From positions 1-6,283 of the forward strand of contig NZ_JNYE01000171.1 in the NCBI RefSeq assembly GCF_000717185.1: a stretch of 6,283 bases of DNA. Reading direction: 5' to 3'. The stretch's first letter is position 1; the number at the start of each line of letters is the position of its first letter. Shown in pieces: positions 1 to 6,181 of the stretch. Under the pieces are notes generated by a model. It made no database searches, was not told the origin of the DNA, and saw nothing but the letters and a program-made list of their open reading frames with translations. Source of the DNA: Kitasatospora phosalacinea (lineage in GTDB: Bacteria; Actinomycetota; Actinomycetes; Streptomycetales; Streptomycetaceae). The translations under genes and the position numbers were made by a program.

Positions 1-140
1 GCCCGGAAAACACCACACTCACAAGCTCGTTGACATCACGCACACCATGCCAACGACGCCCGTCACCCTTCGTTACCACCGATTACGGGACAGAGCCGGA
101 GGTCTGACACCCCCTCGGGCGCGGCCCGGCCCCGGGTGGT

Positions 141-153
141 TAAGGTCGGAGCA
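141..153 (+). promoter_or_regulatory. Possible leaderless -10 box or ribosome-binding site of the dehydrogenase gene
   Basis: TAAGGT at 141-146 fits the actinomycete -10 pattern TANNNT and ends 6 bases before the ATG at 153, as expected if transcription begins at the start codon itself. The same bases contain AAGG (142-145), 7 bases from the ATG, which could serve as a weak Shine-Dalgarno sequence. No convincing -35 box lies 17-18 bases upstream, so the two readings cannot be separated by eye. Confidence 0.35.
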
Positions 154-1064
154 TGAGCGCCCGCTACCTCCTCCCGTACGCGCCCGACGCGATCGGTGGC
201 CTGCCCGTCGGCCTCGACGCCCTCGTCTGGGACGGGGACGGGCCGGTGCCACCGGACGCGGAACTGCGGGAGGTGGAGTTCTTCTGCCTGCCCTACATGC
301 GGCACGCCGTCGCGCTCCCGCTGCTCGGGCGCCTGCCGTCGCTGAAGGTCGTCCAGACGCTCACCGCCGGGATGGACGACGTGCTGCCGCACGTGCCGGA
401 CGGGGTCGTCGCGTGCAACGCGCGCGGGCTGCACGACGCCAGCACCGCCGAGCTGGCGGTGACGCTGGTCCTCGCCTCGCTGCGGGGCGTCCCGCACTTC
501 ACCCGGCTCCAGGACCGGGGGCACTGGCAGCAGGAGTTCCACCAGTCCCTCGCCGACAAGACCGTGCTGATCCTCGGCTACGGCTCGATCGGCCGCGCGC
601 TCGCCGCCCGGTTGGAGCCCTTCGAGTGCGAGGTCGTCCGGGTCGCGCGCCGGGCCCGGCCCGACGAAGGGGTGCACGGCACGGAGGAGTTGACGGCGCT
701 GCTGCCGTCCGCGGACGTCGTCGTGCTGCTGACCCCGCTGACCGCGGAGAGCCGCCACCTCGTCGACGCCGGGTTCCTGGCCCGGATGAAGGACGGCGCG
801 CTGCTCGTCAACGTCGCCCGCGGCCCCGTCGTCGACACCCCGGCGCTCCTCGCCGAACTCACCGCGCAGCGCCTGCGGGCCGCGCTCGACGTCACCGACC
901 CCGAGCCGCTGCCCGCCGACCACCCGCTCTGGCACGCCCCCGGCGTGCTGATCACCCCGCACGTCGGCGGCCCCAGCAGCGCCTTCCTGCCACGGGCCAA
1001 GCGCACGCTGCGCCGACAGGTCCTGCGCTTCGAGAACGGCGAACCGCTCGCCCCCGGGCACTGA
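153..1064 (+). CDS. NAD-dependent D-2-hydroxyacid dehydrogenase
   Basis: This 303-residue cytosolic oxidoreductase should interconvert a 2-keto acid and a D-2-hydroxy acid using NAD(P)H; the substrate cannot be read from sequence. The Rossmann fold carries GYGSIG at residues 142-147. The family signature around residues 186-230 includes LVNVARGPVVD, whose R223 is the expected substrate-binding Arg. The catalytic pair follows: E251 in DVTDPEP and H270 in TPHVGG. An N-terminal GMDD segment (residues 73-76) matches the usual GxD turn. The length is slightly below the usual 310-330, but no motif is missing. The ATG at 153 is chosen because it opens the fold at a normal distance and has AAGG/TAAGGT just upstream. 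The next gene starts 134 bases downstream with its own probable promoter, so co-transcription is not required. Formate, glycerate or phosphoglycerate-type specificity are all possible; the enzyme class itself is well supported. Confidence 0.93.
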   Translation: MSARYLLPYAPDAIGGLPVGLDALVWDGDGPVPPDAELREVEFFCLPYMRHAVALPLLGRLPSLKVVQTLTAGMDDVLPHVPDGVVACNARGLHDASTAELAVTLVLASLRGVPHFTRLQDRGHWQQEFHQSLADKTVLILGYGSIGRALAARLEPFECEVVRVARRARPDEGVHGTEELTALLPSADVVVLLTPLTAESRHLVDAGFLARMKDGALLVNVARGPVVDTPALLAELTAQRLRAALDVTDPEPLPADHPLWHAPGVLITPHVGGPSSAFLPRAKRTLRRQVLRFENGEPLAPGH

Positions 1065-1077
1065 CGGGACGGGCCGC

Positions 1078-1135
1078 GCCGCCCCGGCCGCGTCGGCAGC
1101 CGCCCCGGCCGCTGCGCGCCGCCGCCCCCGGCCGC
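1078..1135. repeat. Three near-identical GC-rich direct repeats between dehydrogenase and kinase genes
   Basis: GCCGCCCCGGCCGC occurs exactly at 1078-1091 and 1099-1112, and with one extra C at 1121-1135. The copies start 21-22 bases apart, about two helical turns. They lie just after the dehydrogenase stop. Each copy contains a short self-complementary core (GGCC, CCGG), but I see no clean long-stem terminator with a T-run. They may be simple low-complexity drift in GC-rich DNA. Confidence 0.5.
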
Positions 1136-1159
1136 CGCCGGGTCACGAACAGATCATGG

Positions 1160-1199
1160 TTGTCCGGACCGTCCGCGGGGACCGATAGCCTGTGGGCCG
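1160..1199 (+). promoter_or_regulatory. Probable promoter and leaderless start of the kinase-receptor gene
   Basis: TAGCCT at 1186-1191 fits the actinomycete -10 pattern and ends 7 bases before the GTG at 1199. No Shine-Dalgarno sequence precedes that GTG, so a leaderless transcript starting at or near the start codon is likely. TTGTCC at 1160-1165 is a candidate -35 box, but the 20-base spacer is longer than usual. Two overlapping palindromes sit in this spacer: GTCCGGAC at 1162-1169 and CGGAC-C-GTCCG at 1165-1175. They could be a regulator site, which is inferred only. Confidence 0.45.
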
Positions 1200-4100
1200 T
1201 GACGGACACGGGTGGGACGCTGATCGGTGGGCGGTACCGGCTGATCGAGCCGGTCGGGCGCGGCGGGATGGGCCGGGTCTGGCGGGGGCGGGACGAGACC
1301 TTGCACCGGGAGGTCGCGGTCAAGGAGATCCTGTTCCCGGCCGGGCTCGACGAGGACCAGCGGGAGCTGCTGCTCCAACGGGTGATGCGGGAGGCGCGGG
1401 TCGCCGCCGGGCTCAACCACCCCGGGATCATCACGGTGTTCGACGTGGTGGAGCACGACGGCGCCCCGGTGATCGTGATGGAGTTCGTGGTCGGCACCTC
1501 GCTGGCCGCCACCGTCCGGGACCAGGGCCGACTGGCCGCGCCGCGGGTCGCCGAGATCGGCCTGGCCGTGCTGGACGCGCTGAGCGCCGCGCACGCCGCG
1601 GGCGTCGTCCACCGGGACCTGAAGCCCGACAACATCCTGCTCAGCGGCAACCGCGTGGTGCTCACCGACTTCGGCATCGCCAGCATCGCCGACGCCACGA
1701 TGTCCCTCACCAGCACCGGAACGCTGCTCGGCACCCCGGCCTACATGGCGCCCGAGCAGCTCGACGGCAAGCCCGCCACCCCGGCCTCCGACCTGTGGTC
1801 GCTGGGCGCGACCCTGCACACCGCGGTCGAGGGCGAAGCGCCGTTCGCCGCCGACACCCTGACGGCCCTGTACGTCGCCATCCTCACCCAGCCGCCGCGG
1901 CCGTCCCGGTTCGCCGGCCCGCTCGCCCCCGCGCTGCTGGGCCTGCTGGTCAAGGACCCCGGGCTGCGGCTGAGCGCCGAACAGACCGCCCGCACCCTGA
2001 CCGCGGCAGCCCAGCCCGCGCCCGCGCCCGCGGCCCCGCCCGCCCCGCCCGTCCCCGCGCACCACGGGACGGTCCGCGACGCCACCCCGGCGCCGTCCGT
2101 CCCATCCGTCCCGCCCGCCCCGCTCGCGCCGCCGCCGTTCCCGGCGACCCCGCCGGCCGTGCCGACGCCGACGCCGACACCGGCCCAGGGGCAGGGGCAG
2201 GGCCAGGGCCAGCTCCAGGACGCGAGGCCCGAGATCCCCGCCCAGCTCCAGGCACCGAGCCCGGTGCCGCTGCCGGCGCCACCGCGGGCGGACACCCCGA
2301 ACCCGTACGCCTCGCCCGCCCCGTTCCCGAACCCGTACGCGACGCCGCTGCCGCCGGTGCTGACGACGCCGGTTCCGGCCGTCGCCCCCGGCGGGCCCGG
2401 CAGGCGGCGCCGGATGCTGCTGTTCGGGGCGCTCGGGGTGATCGCCGCGGTGGTGCCCGCGAGCATCCTGGTGGTGAACACGCTGGGGAACAAGAAGGAC
2501 CCGGGGGACAACGGCGGCGGCGGTGGCAGCACGGCCTCGGCCTCGCCGTCGCCGTCGGACGGCGGGGGCGACCCGACCACCACCGTGGCGTACAACGCGG
2601 CGGTCGACCACGTGCTGAACCCGTCCGAGGAGAAGGGCGGCACCCTGGAGCTCGGCACCCCCATCGACCTGGACTCGCTGGACCCGGCGCGCGGCTACTC
2701 CGGCTTCACCTGGAACTTCCAGCGCCTCTACGCCCGCACCCTGTTCACGTACGACGGCAAGCCGGGCCAGGCCGGGGCGGTCGTGGTGCCGGACCTGGCG
2801 GCCGCCGCGCCGGACGTCTCCGCCGACGGGAAGACGTACACCGTCCGGCTGCGCTCCGGGCTGAAGTTCGAGGACGGCACGCCCATCACCGCCAAGGACG
2901 TCAAGTACGGCATCGAGCGGTCCTTCGACCAGGACGTGCTGTTCGGCGGCTCGACGCTGCTGGCCGAGCAGCTCGACCAAGGGCAGGGCTACAAGGGCCC
3001 GTACAGCGACAGCGACCCGAACGGGCTGGGCCTGAAGTCGGTGCGCACGCCGGACGACCTCACGCTGGTGTTCGTCCTGGCCAAGCCGAACGCCGACTTC
3101 CCGTACCTGCTGACCGGGGGTGCCACCGCGCCCGTCCCGAAGGCCGCCGACACCCGCGACAAGTACGCCGAGAAGCCGGTCTCCTCGGGGCCGTACCGGT
3201 TCCGCAGCGTGCAGGTCGGCAAGAGCTACGAGCTGGAGCGCAACCCCGCCTGGACCCGGGCGGGCGACCCGCTGCGCAAGGCGCTGCCGGACCGGATCCG
3301 ACTGACCGTCAGCAGCAGCGCCGACGAGATCGACGCCAAGCTGCTCGCCGGCGACCTCGACCTCGACCTGTCGCAGGGCGGCCTGCAGGCCGCCGCCCGG
3401 GCCAGGGTGCTCGCCGACCCCGAGCTGAAGGCGAACGCCGACGACCCGGCCACCGGCACCCTGCGCTACGTGGCGATCGTCCCGGCGGTCGCGCCGTTCG
3501 ACAACCAGCACTGCCGCAACGCCGTGCTGTACGCGGCCGACCCCGCCGCCCTGCGGACCGCGCGCGGCGGCCCGGACGCGGGCGAACTGACCGGCTCGAT
3601 GCTGGTGCCGACCGTCACCGGCTGGGACGACTACGACCCGTACGGCCTCAAGGACGGCGAGCCCGACCAGGCCAAGGCCAAGGCCGAACTCGCCGCCTGC
3701 GGCAAGCCCGACGGCTTCGCCGTGACCCTGGCCGTCCGCTCCGACAACCCCAAGGAGCAGGCGGTGGCGCAGGTCCTGCAGAACTCGCTCAAGGCGGTCG
3801 GCATCAGCGTGACCGTTGACGGCTACGACCTCGGGAAGTTCTACGGCACCATCGGTTCGCCGAGCACCGTCAAGTCCAAGGGCTACGGGCTGATCGTGTC
3901 CGGCTGGGCCCCCGACTACCCGTCGGGCGGCGTCTTCCTCCAGGACCTCGCCGACGGCCGGCGCATCCGCGACACCGGGAACCGCAACTTCCCCGGCATC
4001 AACGACCCCGAGGTCAACGGCTGGTTCGACCAGGCCGCGCTGCAGGGCGACCCGACCAAGGCCGTCGACCTCTACCGGAAGATCAACCACAAGGTCACCG

Positions 4101-4234
4101 ACGGCGCCTACTACCTTCCGTACCTCGCCAACCACGCGCTGAACTACCGCAACCCGCGCCTGACCAACGTCTACGTCACCGACGCCTACGGCGGCGTCGA
4201 CCTCCAGGCGCTGGGCGTCTCCGACGGCGGGTGA
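1199..4234 (+). CDS. Transmembrane Hanks-type Ser/Thr kinase fused to a family-5 (OppA/DppA-like) solute-binding domain
   Basis: This 1011-residue protein appears to be a one-pass receptor kinase. Kinase domain (about 12-265): glycine loop GRGGMG 20-25, ATP lysine K42, helix-C E65, catalytic HRDLKPDN 138-145 (D140), DFG 157-159, Ser/Thr-rich activation loop 162-175, GTPAYMAPE 178-186, SDLW 197-200. A Pro/Ala-rich linker (272-400) leads to RRRR and one membrane helix (about 406-427), then a Gly/Ser tether (436-459). Residues about 478-1011 form a full-length SBP_bac_5 domain, recognised by LDSLDPARGY, by GKTYTVRLRSGLKFEDG followed by TPITAKDVKYGIERSF, and by SSGPYRF. The only two cysteines, C772 and C834, are extracellular and may form a disulfide. 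GTG 1199 is chosen because the kinase fold begins 12 residues later and a -10-like box precedes it; the open frame further upstream only shadows the dehydrogenase. No transporter genes adjoin. The ligand and phosphorylation targets are unknown; an oligopeptide-like ligand is a family-based guess. Confidence 0.93.
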   Translation: MTDTGGTLIGGRYRLIEPVGRGGMGRVWRGRDETLHREVAVKEILFPAGLDEDQRELLLQRVMREARVAAGLNHPGIITVFDVVEHDGAPVIVMEFVVGTSLAATVRDQGRLAAPRVAEIGLAVLDALSAAHAAGVVHRDLKPDNILLSGNRVVLTDFGIASIADATMSLTSTGTLLGTPAYMAPEQLDGKPATPASDLWSLGATLHTAVEGEAPFAADTLTALYVAILTQPPRPSRFAGPLAPALLGLLVKDPGLRLSAEQTARTLTAAAQPAPAPAAPPAPPVPAHHGTVRDATPAPSVPSVPPAPLAPPPFPATPPAVPTPTPTPAQGQGQGQGQLQDARPEIPAQLQAPSPVPLPAPPRADTPNPYASPAPFPNPYATPLPPVLTTPVPAVAPGGPGRRRRMLLFGALGVIAAVVPASILVVNTLGNKKDPGDNGGGGGSTASASPSPSDGGGDPTTTVAYNAAVDHVLNPSEEKGGTLELGTPIDLDSLDPARGYSGFTWNFQRLYARTLFTYDGKPGQAGAVVVPDLAAAAPDVSADGKTYTVRLRSGLKFEDGTPITAKDVKYGIERSFDQDVLFGGSTLLAEQLDQGQGYKGPYSDSDPNGLGLKSVRTPDDLTLVFVLAKPNADFPYLLTGGATAPVPKAADTRDKYAEKPVSSGPYRFRSVQVGKSYELERNPAWTRAGDPLRKALPDRIRLTVSSSADEIDAKLLAGDLDLDLSQGGLQAAARARVLADPELKANADDPATGTLRYVAIVPAVAPFDNQHCRNAVLYAADPAALRTARGGPDAGELTGSMLVPTVTGWDDYDPYGLKDGEPDQAKAKAELAACGKPDGFAVTLAVRSDNPKEQAVAQVLQNSLKAVGISVTVDGYDLGKFYGTIGSPSTVKSKGYGLIVSGWAPDYPSGGVFLQDLADGRRIRDTGNRNFPGINDPEVNGWFDQAALQGDPTKAVDLYRKINHKVTDGAYYLPYLANHALNYRNPRLTNVYVTDAYGGVDLQALGVSDGG
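2161..2212 (+). repeat. Short tandem repeats inside the kinase linker
   Basis: GCCGAC is repeated three times at 2161-2178. CAGGGG twice then CAGGGC twice, plus a final CAG, fill 2186-2212. Both are 6-base units, so length changes stay in frame. In the protein the second array reads as alternating Gln-Gly (Q330 to Q338), preceded by alternating Thr-Pro. This part of the linker is likely to vary in length between strains. Confidence 0.8.
2296..2340 (+). repeat. Direct repeat encoding two NPYA motifs in the linker
   Basis: The 15-base sequence CCCGAACCCGTACGC occurs exactly at 2296-2310 and 2326-2340, 30 bases apart and in frame. It encodes NPYA twice (residues 368-371 and 378-381) within the proline-rich juxtamembrane linker. 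It may be a small duplication or a repeated Tyr-containing linear motif. Confidence 0.7.
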
Positions 4235-4268
4235 CCCACCGCCGGGCGGCATCCGGCGCTGGAGACGC
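4215..4268 (+). terminator. Nested inverted repeats over the kinase stop codon, possible terminator
   Basis: GCGTCTCC at 4215-4222 pairs perfectly with GGAGACGC at 4261-4268 as an outer 8-base stem. Inside it, CGGCGG (4225-4230) can pair with CCGCCG (4239-4244) across the TGA stop. Alternatively CGCCGG (4240-4245) can pair with CCGGCG (4253-4258). No T-run follows, which is common in high-GC actinomycetes. The location between convergent genes suits a transcription stop, but function is inferred. Confidence 0.5.
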
Positions 4269-4335
4269 GGGCGGGGCGGGTCCATCGCCGTCGCACCCGC
4301 ACCTCCAGAACCGGCACCGGCGCCGGAACCGTCAG

Positions 4336-4371
4336 CGGCTCCGCCTCCGTGACCGGCTCCGCCTCCGTGAC
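4336..4371. repeat. Exact 18-base tandem duplication in convergent intergenic DNA
   Basis: CGGCTCCGCCTCCGTGAC is present twice without a gap, at 4336-4353 and 4354-4371, and the first bases of a third copy (CGG) follow. It lies between the converging ends of the kinase and TetR genes and is not in any gene. A related shorter direct repeat (CAGTCGCCC at 4377-4385 and 4393-4401) follows and reaches the TetR stop codon. Replication slippage is the simplest source. Confidence 0.85.
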
Positions 4372-4391
4372 CGGGGCAGTCGCCCGCCGGG

Positions 4392-4997
4392 TCAGTCGCC
4401 CACCGACCCCACCAGCGTGACCATGACCTCGACCGCCCGGCGGTCCGTCAGCCCCTGTTCCCGGCAGAGCGAACGCCAGGTCGAGAACGCCGCTGCATGG
4501 CCGATCACCGCCCGCCGGGTGTGCTGCTCACCCGCCACCGGCCACGCGTCGGCCAGCACTCCGACGCAGTGCCTGTTCCTCGCCTCCCAGGCCTCGCGGA
4601 TCGCGTCGGGTGCCGCGTGCAGGTCGCGGCTGACCAGCGTCAGCATCTGCTCGCCCGCGCGGTAGAAGCGGTAGAGGTCGGCGAGTCCGGCCGTCAGCCG
4701 TTCGACCGGGTCCCCGATCGCCTCCCACGTCTCGGGCCGGGGCGGTTGCTGCTGCGACAGCCAGTGCCCCGAGCAGGCCTGGAACAGCGCGGTCTCGTCG
4801 GGGAAGTGCCGGTAGACGGTCAGCCGGGTGACCCCGGCGCGCTCGGCGATCGCCGCGATGCTCGTCGCCGCCGGGCCCGCGGTGCCGTGCAGGTGCACGG
4901 CGGCCTCGACGATGCGCTGCCGCGTCCGCCCCACGTCCTCGGCGCGTTTGCGCATCTCGTAGCCACGCGTTTTCGATGAACGCTGCTGTTCACTCAC
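4392..4997 (-). CDS. TetR-family transcriptional repressor
   Basis: A 201-residue one-component regulator, normal length for the family. The N-terminal DNA-binding domain spans about residues 22-72, with helix-turn-helix TSIAAIAERAGVTRLTVYRHF at 45-65, a near-textbook TetR recognition helix. The C-terminal ligand-binding and dimer part (about 75-195) is divergent, as is usual, and gives no ligand. The GTG at 4997 is preferred: an AGGG lies 9 bases upstream and the protein then opens with SEQQRS. An in-frame ATG at 4955 would give 187 residues and still keep the whole DNA-binding domain, but has a poorer ribosome-binding site. It is divergent from the cupin gene, with 82 bases between starts containing a perfect inverted repeat. 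Repression of the cupin gene and probably of itself is therefore likely, though inferred from layout. Confidence 0.92.
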   Translation of the reverse strand: MSEQQRSSKTRGYEMRKRAEDVGRTRQRIVEAAVHLHGTAGPAATSIAAIAERAGVTRLTVYRHFPDETALFQACSGHWLSQQQPPRPETWEAIGDPVERLTAGLADLYRFYRAGEQMLTLVSRDLHAAPDAIREAWEARNRHCVGVLADAWPVAGEQHTRRAVIGHAAAFSTWRSLCREQGLTDRRAVEVMVTLVGSVGD

Positions 4998-5029
4998 CTG
5001 TTGACGCCCTGCGGTCCGCGGCGGAGACT

Positions 5030-5058
5030 TTTCAAGAGAACACCAGTGTATCTTGAAA
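5030..5058. promoter_or_regulatory. Perfect inverted repeat between divergent TetR and cupin genes, probable operator
   Basis: TTTCAAGA at 5030-5037 and TCTTGAAA at 5051-5058 are exact reverse complements separated by 13 bases. The arm centres are 21 bases apart, two helical turns. A second small palindrome, ACAC-CA-GTGT at 5040-5049, sits almost centred inside. The AT-rich arms stand out from the GC-rich surroundings. This is the expected form and place for a TetR-family operator. Confidence 0.7.
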
Positions 5059-5079
5059 TTGCGTGGAGGAGTGATCGCC
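5049..5079 (+). promoter_or_regulatory. Cupin promoter -10 box and strong ribosome-binding site
   Basis: TATCTT at 5049-5054 fits a -10 box and overlaps the right arm of the inverted repeat, so a bound repressor would block polymerase. Transcription would begin near 5061. GGAGGA at 5065-5070 is a strong Shine-Dalgarno sequence 9 bases before ATG 5080, which decides the start over the in-frame TTG 5053 and over GTG 5071, which abuts the GGAGGA. The -35 region is weak. Confidence 0.55.
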
Positions 5080-5598
5080 ATGACAGAGCCGTCGGCCCCG
5101 TCACTCACCGTCGTCCGCCCCGGCGAGGGAGGCGAGGGCGACCTCGGCTCGATCGGGGTCGCCTTCAAGCTCTGGGGCGCCGACACCAACGGCGCGGTCT
5201 CCGTCGTGGAGCACCCCTTCCCGGTCGGCGCACTGGTGCCGCCGCACCTGCACACCCGGGAGGACGAGTACTCGATCGTCACCGAGGGCGAGATCGGCTT
5301 CCGGTCCGGCGACCGCGAGGTCGTCCTGGGAGCCGGCGGCTACATCACCAAGCCGCGCGGGGAACTGCACGCGATGTGGAACGCCGGTCCCGTCCCGGCC
5401 CGGATGATCGAGGTCATCAGCCCGGCCGGCTTCGAGCACTTCTTCCGCGAACTGGCCGAGATGCTCGCCGACGGCCCCCCGCCGTCCGAGGACGCGCTAC
5501 CCGCGCTCGCCGCCGAGTACGGGCTCCAGCTCGGGCAACCCGACTGGCTGCCCGACGTCATCGCGCGGTACGACCTGACTCCGCCGTTCGGCGCCTGA
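5080..5598 (+). CDS. Single-domain cupin protein
   Basis: This 172-residue protein has one complete cupin beta-barrel. Motif 1, G(x)5HxH(x)4E(x)6G, is exact at residues 50-70 (H56, H58, E63). Motif 2, G(x)5PxG(x)2H(x)3N, is exact at 86-101 (H97, N101). The three His and one Glu form the usual metal site, so a metal-dependent oxygenase, isomerase or binding role is possible; the reaction cannot be named. After the barrel, a helical tail (about 117-170) resembles small cupins often annotated as quercetin 2,3-dioxygenase-like, which is only a loose family label. There is no signal peptide, so it is probably cytosolic. The gene is divergent from a TetR repressor and its promoter overlaps the shared inverted repeat. 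It may therefore be induced by a small molecule that TetR binds, perhaps the cupin's substrate. Confidence 0.92.
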   Translation: MTEPSAPSLTVVRPGEGGEGDLGSIGVAFKLWGADTNGAVSVVEHPFPVGALVPPHLHTREDEYSIVTEGEIGFRSGDREVVLGAGGYITKPRGELHAMWNAGPVPARMIEVISPAGFEHFFRELAEMLADGPPPSEDALPALAAEYGLQLGQPDWLPDVIARYDLTPPFGA

Positions 5599-5617
5599 AC
5601 GACACGGGGTCGCTCAC

Positions 5618-5635
5618 GCAGCCGCAGCCGCAGCC
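5618..5635. repeat. Three tandem GCAGCC units after the cupin gene
   Basis: GCAGCC is repeated exactly at 5618-5623, 5624-5629 and 5630-5635, in the 46 bases between the cupin stop and the stop of the decayed gene on the opposite strand. It is simple-sequence DNA with no function apparent. I see no good terminator hairpin in this short gap. Confidence 0.6.
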
Positions 5636-5644
5636 GCTCGCCCG

Positions 5645-6181
5645 TCACCCGGCCCCCGGTACGAGTCGGCACGCCTCCAGGACCAGGGCCAGGTCGACCA
5701 GGGCGCGCAGGCGGTCGAGCCCTCGCAGTCCAGCCAGACCTCCAGCGCGTCCAACGCGTCCAGCGCGTCCAGCAGGGAGGCGCGGTCGGCGGGGCCCAGT
5801 TCCAGGACTGGGCCGAGCACCTTCGCCGTGATGCCCGCCCCCGGGTTCGGGCGGGCCGCCGGTCGGTCGTCCAGCGGGGCCGACTCGCCCTCGTGCCGGG
5901 CCCTCCCCAACGCGAGTCCGGCCGACTCCTCGGCCCGGACGGCCTCGCCGAGGCCCTCGACGACCGGGCTGACGCCGTCCCGCTCGCCGCGACCCGCGCC
6001 AGCAGGTCCGCCACGGGCCGGTCCCCCAACAGGGCCACCACCGCCTGCCCCGCCTCGCCCCCCCCGGCGCCGACGCCCTGACCGCCCTCGCCGCCGAAGC
6101 AGCCCCCACCACCCGCCGCCACCGCCTCGCCGCCCTGCACTGACCCACCGCCGGGCCCGGCAGCACGCCGACCGGGTCCGG
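5645..6181 (-). pseudogene. Decayed PucR/CdaR-like regulator remnant
   Basis: No single frame makes a sensible protein, but good segments appear in succession on the minus strand. About 6050-5985 reads QAVVALLGDRPVADLLARVA. Another frame, about 5976-5715, gives GVSPVVEGLGEAVRAEESAG and, further on, AKVLGPVLELGPADRASLLD and LEVWLDCEGST. A third, about 5705-5645, gives RALVDLALVLEACRLVPG and a stop. The order and style fit the central GGDEF-like part and C-terminal HTH_30 region of PucR/CdaR regulators. The helix-turn-helix core expected between WLDCEGST and RALVDL is missing. Breaks: a probable one-base loss near 5979-5981, a possible one in the G8 run at 6058-6065 (minus strand), and the HTH deletion near 5700-5725. 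High G/C at third positions in each segment supports former coding. The 5' end stops near an IS end, perhaps truncated by it. The family is a recollection-based call. Confidence 0.5.
5741..5776. repeat. 9-base tandem repeat inside the decayed regulator
   Basis: TCCAGCGCG, TCCAACGCG and TCCAGCGCG follow one another at 5741-5767, then a partial unit TCCAGCAGG ends at 5776. On the minus strand this encodes LDA three times before LEVWLD. PucR-like proteins usually have a single leucine-rich turn here, so two extra units look like slippage tolerated after loss of function. Confidence 0.75.

Noticed and set aside
30..35. Exact TTGACA as a -35 promoter box
   Set aside because: No -10-like hexamer occurs 16-19 bases downstream, and it lies more than 110 bases from the first gene start. 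It may belong to something left of the window or be chance.
47..1198. N-terminal extension of the kinase frame by 384 codons back to position 47
   Set aside because: The extension is Arg/Pro/Ala-rich shadow sequence over the dehydrogenase gene, which has clear catalytic motifs in another frame. The kinase fold starts just after GTG 1199, which also has a -10-like box.
1192..3819. 875-codon plus-strand frame overlapping the kinase gene
   Set aside because: It is an Arg/Gly/Pro-rich out-of-frame shadow without recognisable motifs.
1154..4285. 1043-codon open frame on the minus strand opposite the kinase gene
   Set aside because: Long antisense frames are expected in very high-GC genes. The translation is Gly/Arg/Val-rich with no domain, while the plus strand has unmistakable kinase and binding-protein motifs.
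4497..4979. 160-codon plus-strand frame opposite the TetR gene
   Set aside because: It lies antisense to a clear TetR DNA-binding domain and shows only shadow composition.
5071..5073. GTG 5071 as the cupin start
   Set aside because: It directly abuts the GGAGGA ribosome-binding site with no spacer. ATG 5080 has the correct 9-base spacing.
5893..6143. Plus-strand coding remnants, for example a 62-codon frame at 5893-6081 and a stretch ending in RRHRLAALH before the TGA at 6141
   Set aside because: The second stretch looks protein-like over about 22 residues, but its frame is closed upstream at 5970-5972 and it has no recognisable family. The minus-strand segments match a known pattern over a longer span. 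Kept only as an alternative for 6075-6143.
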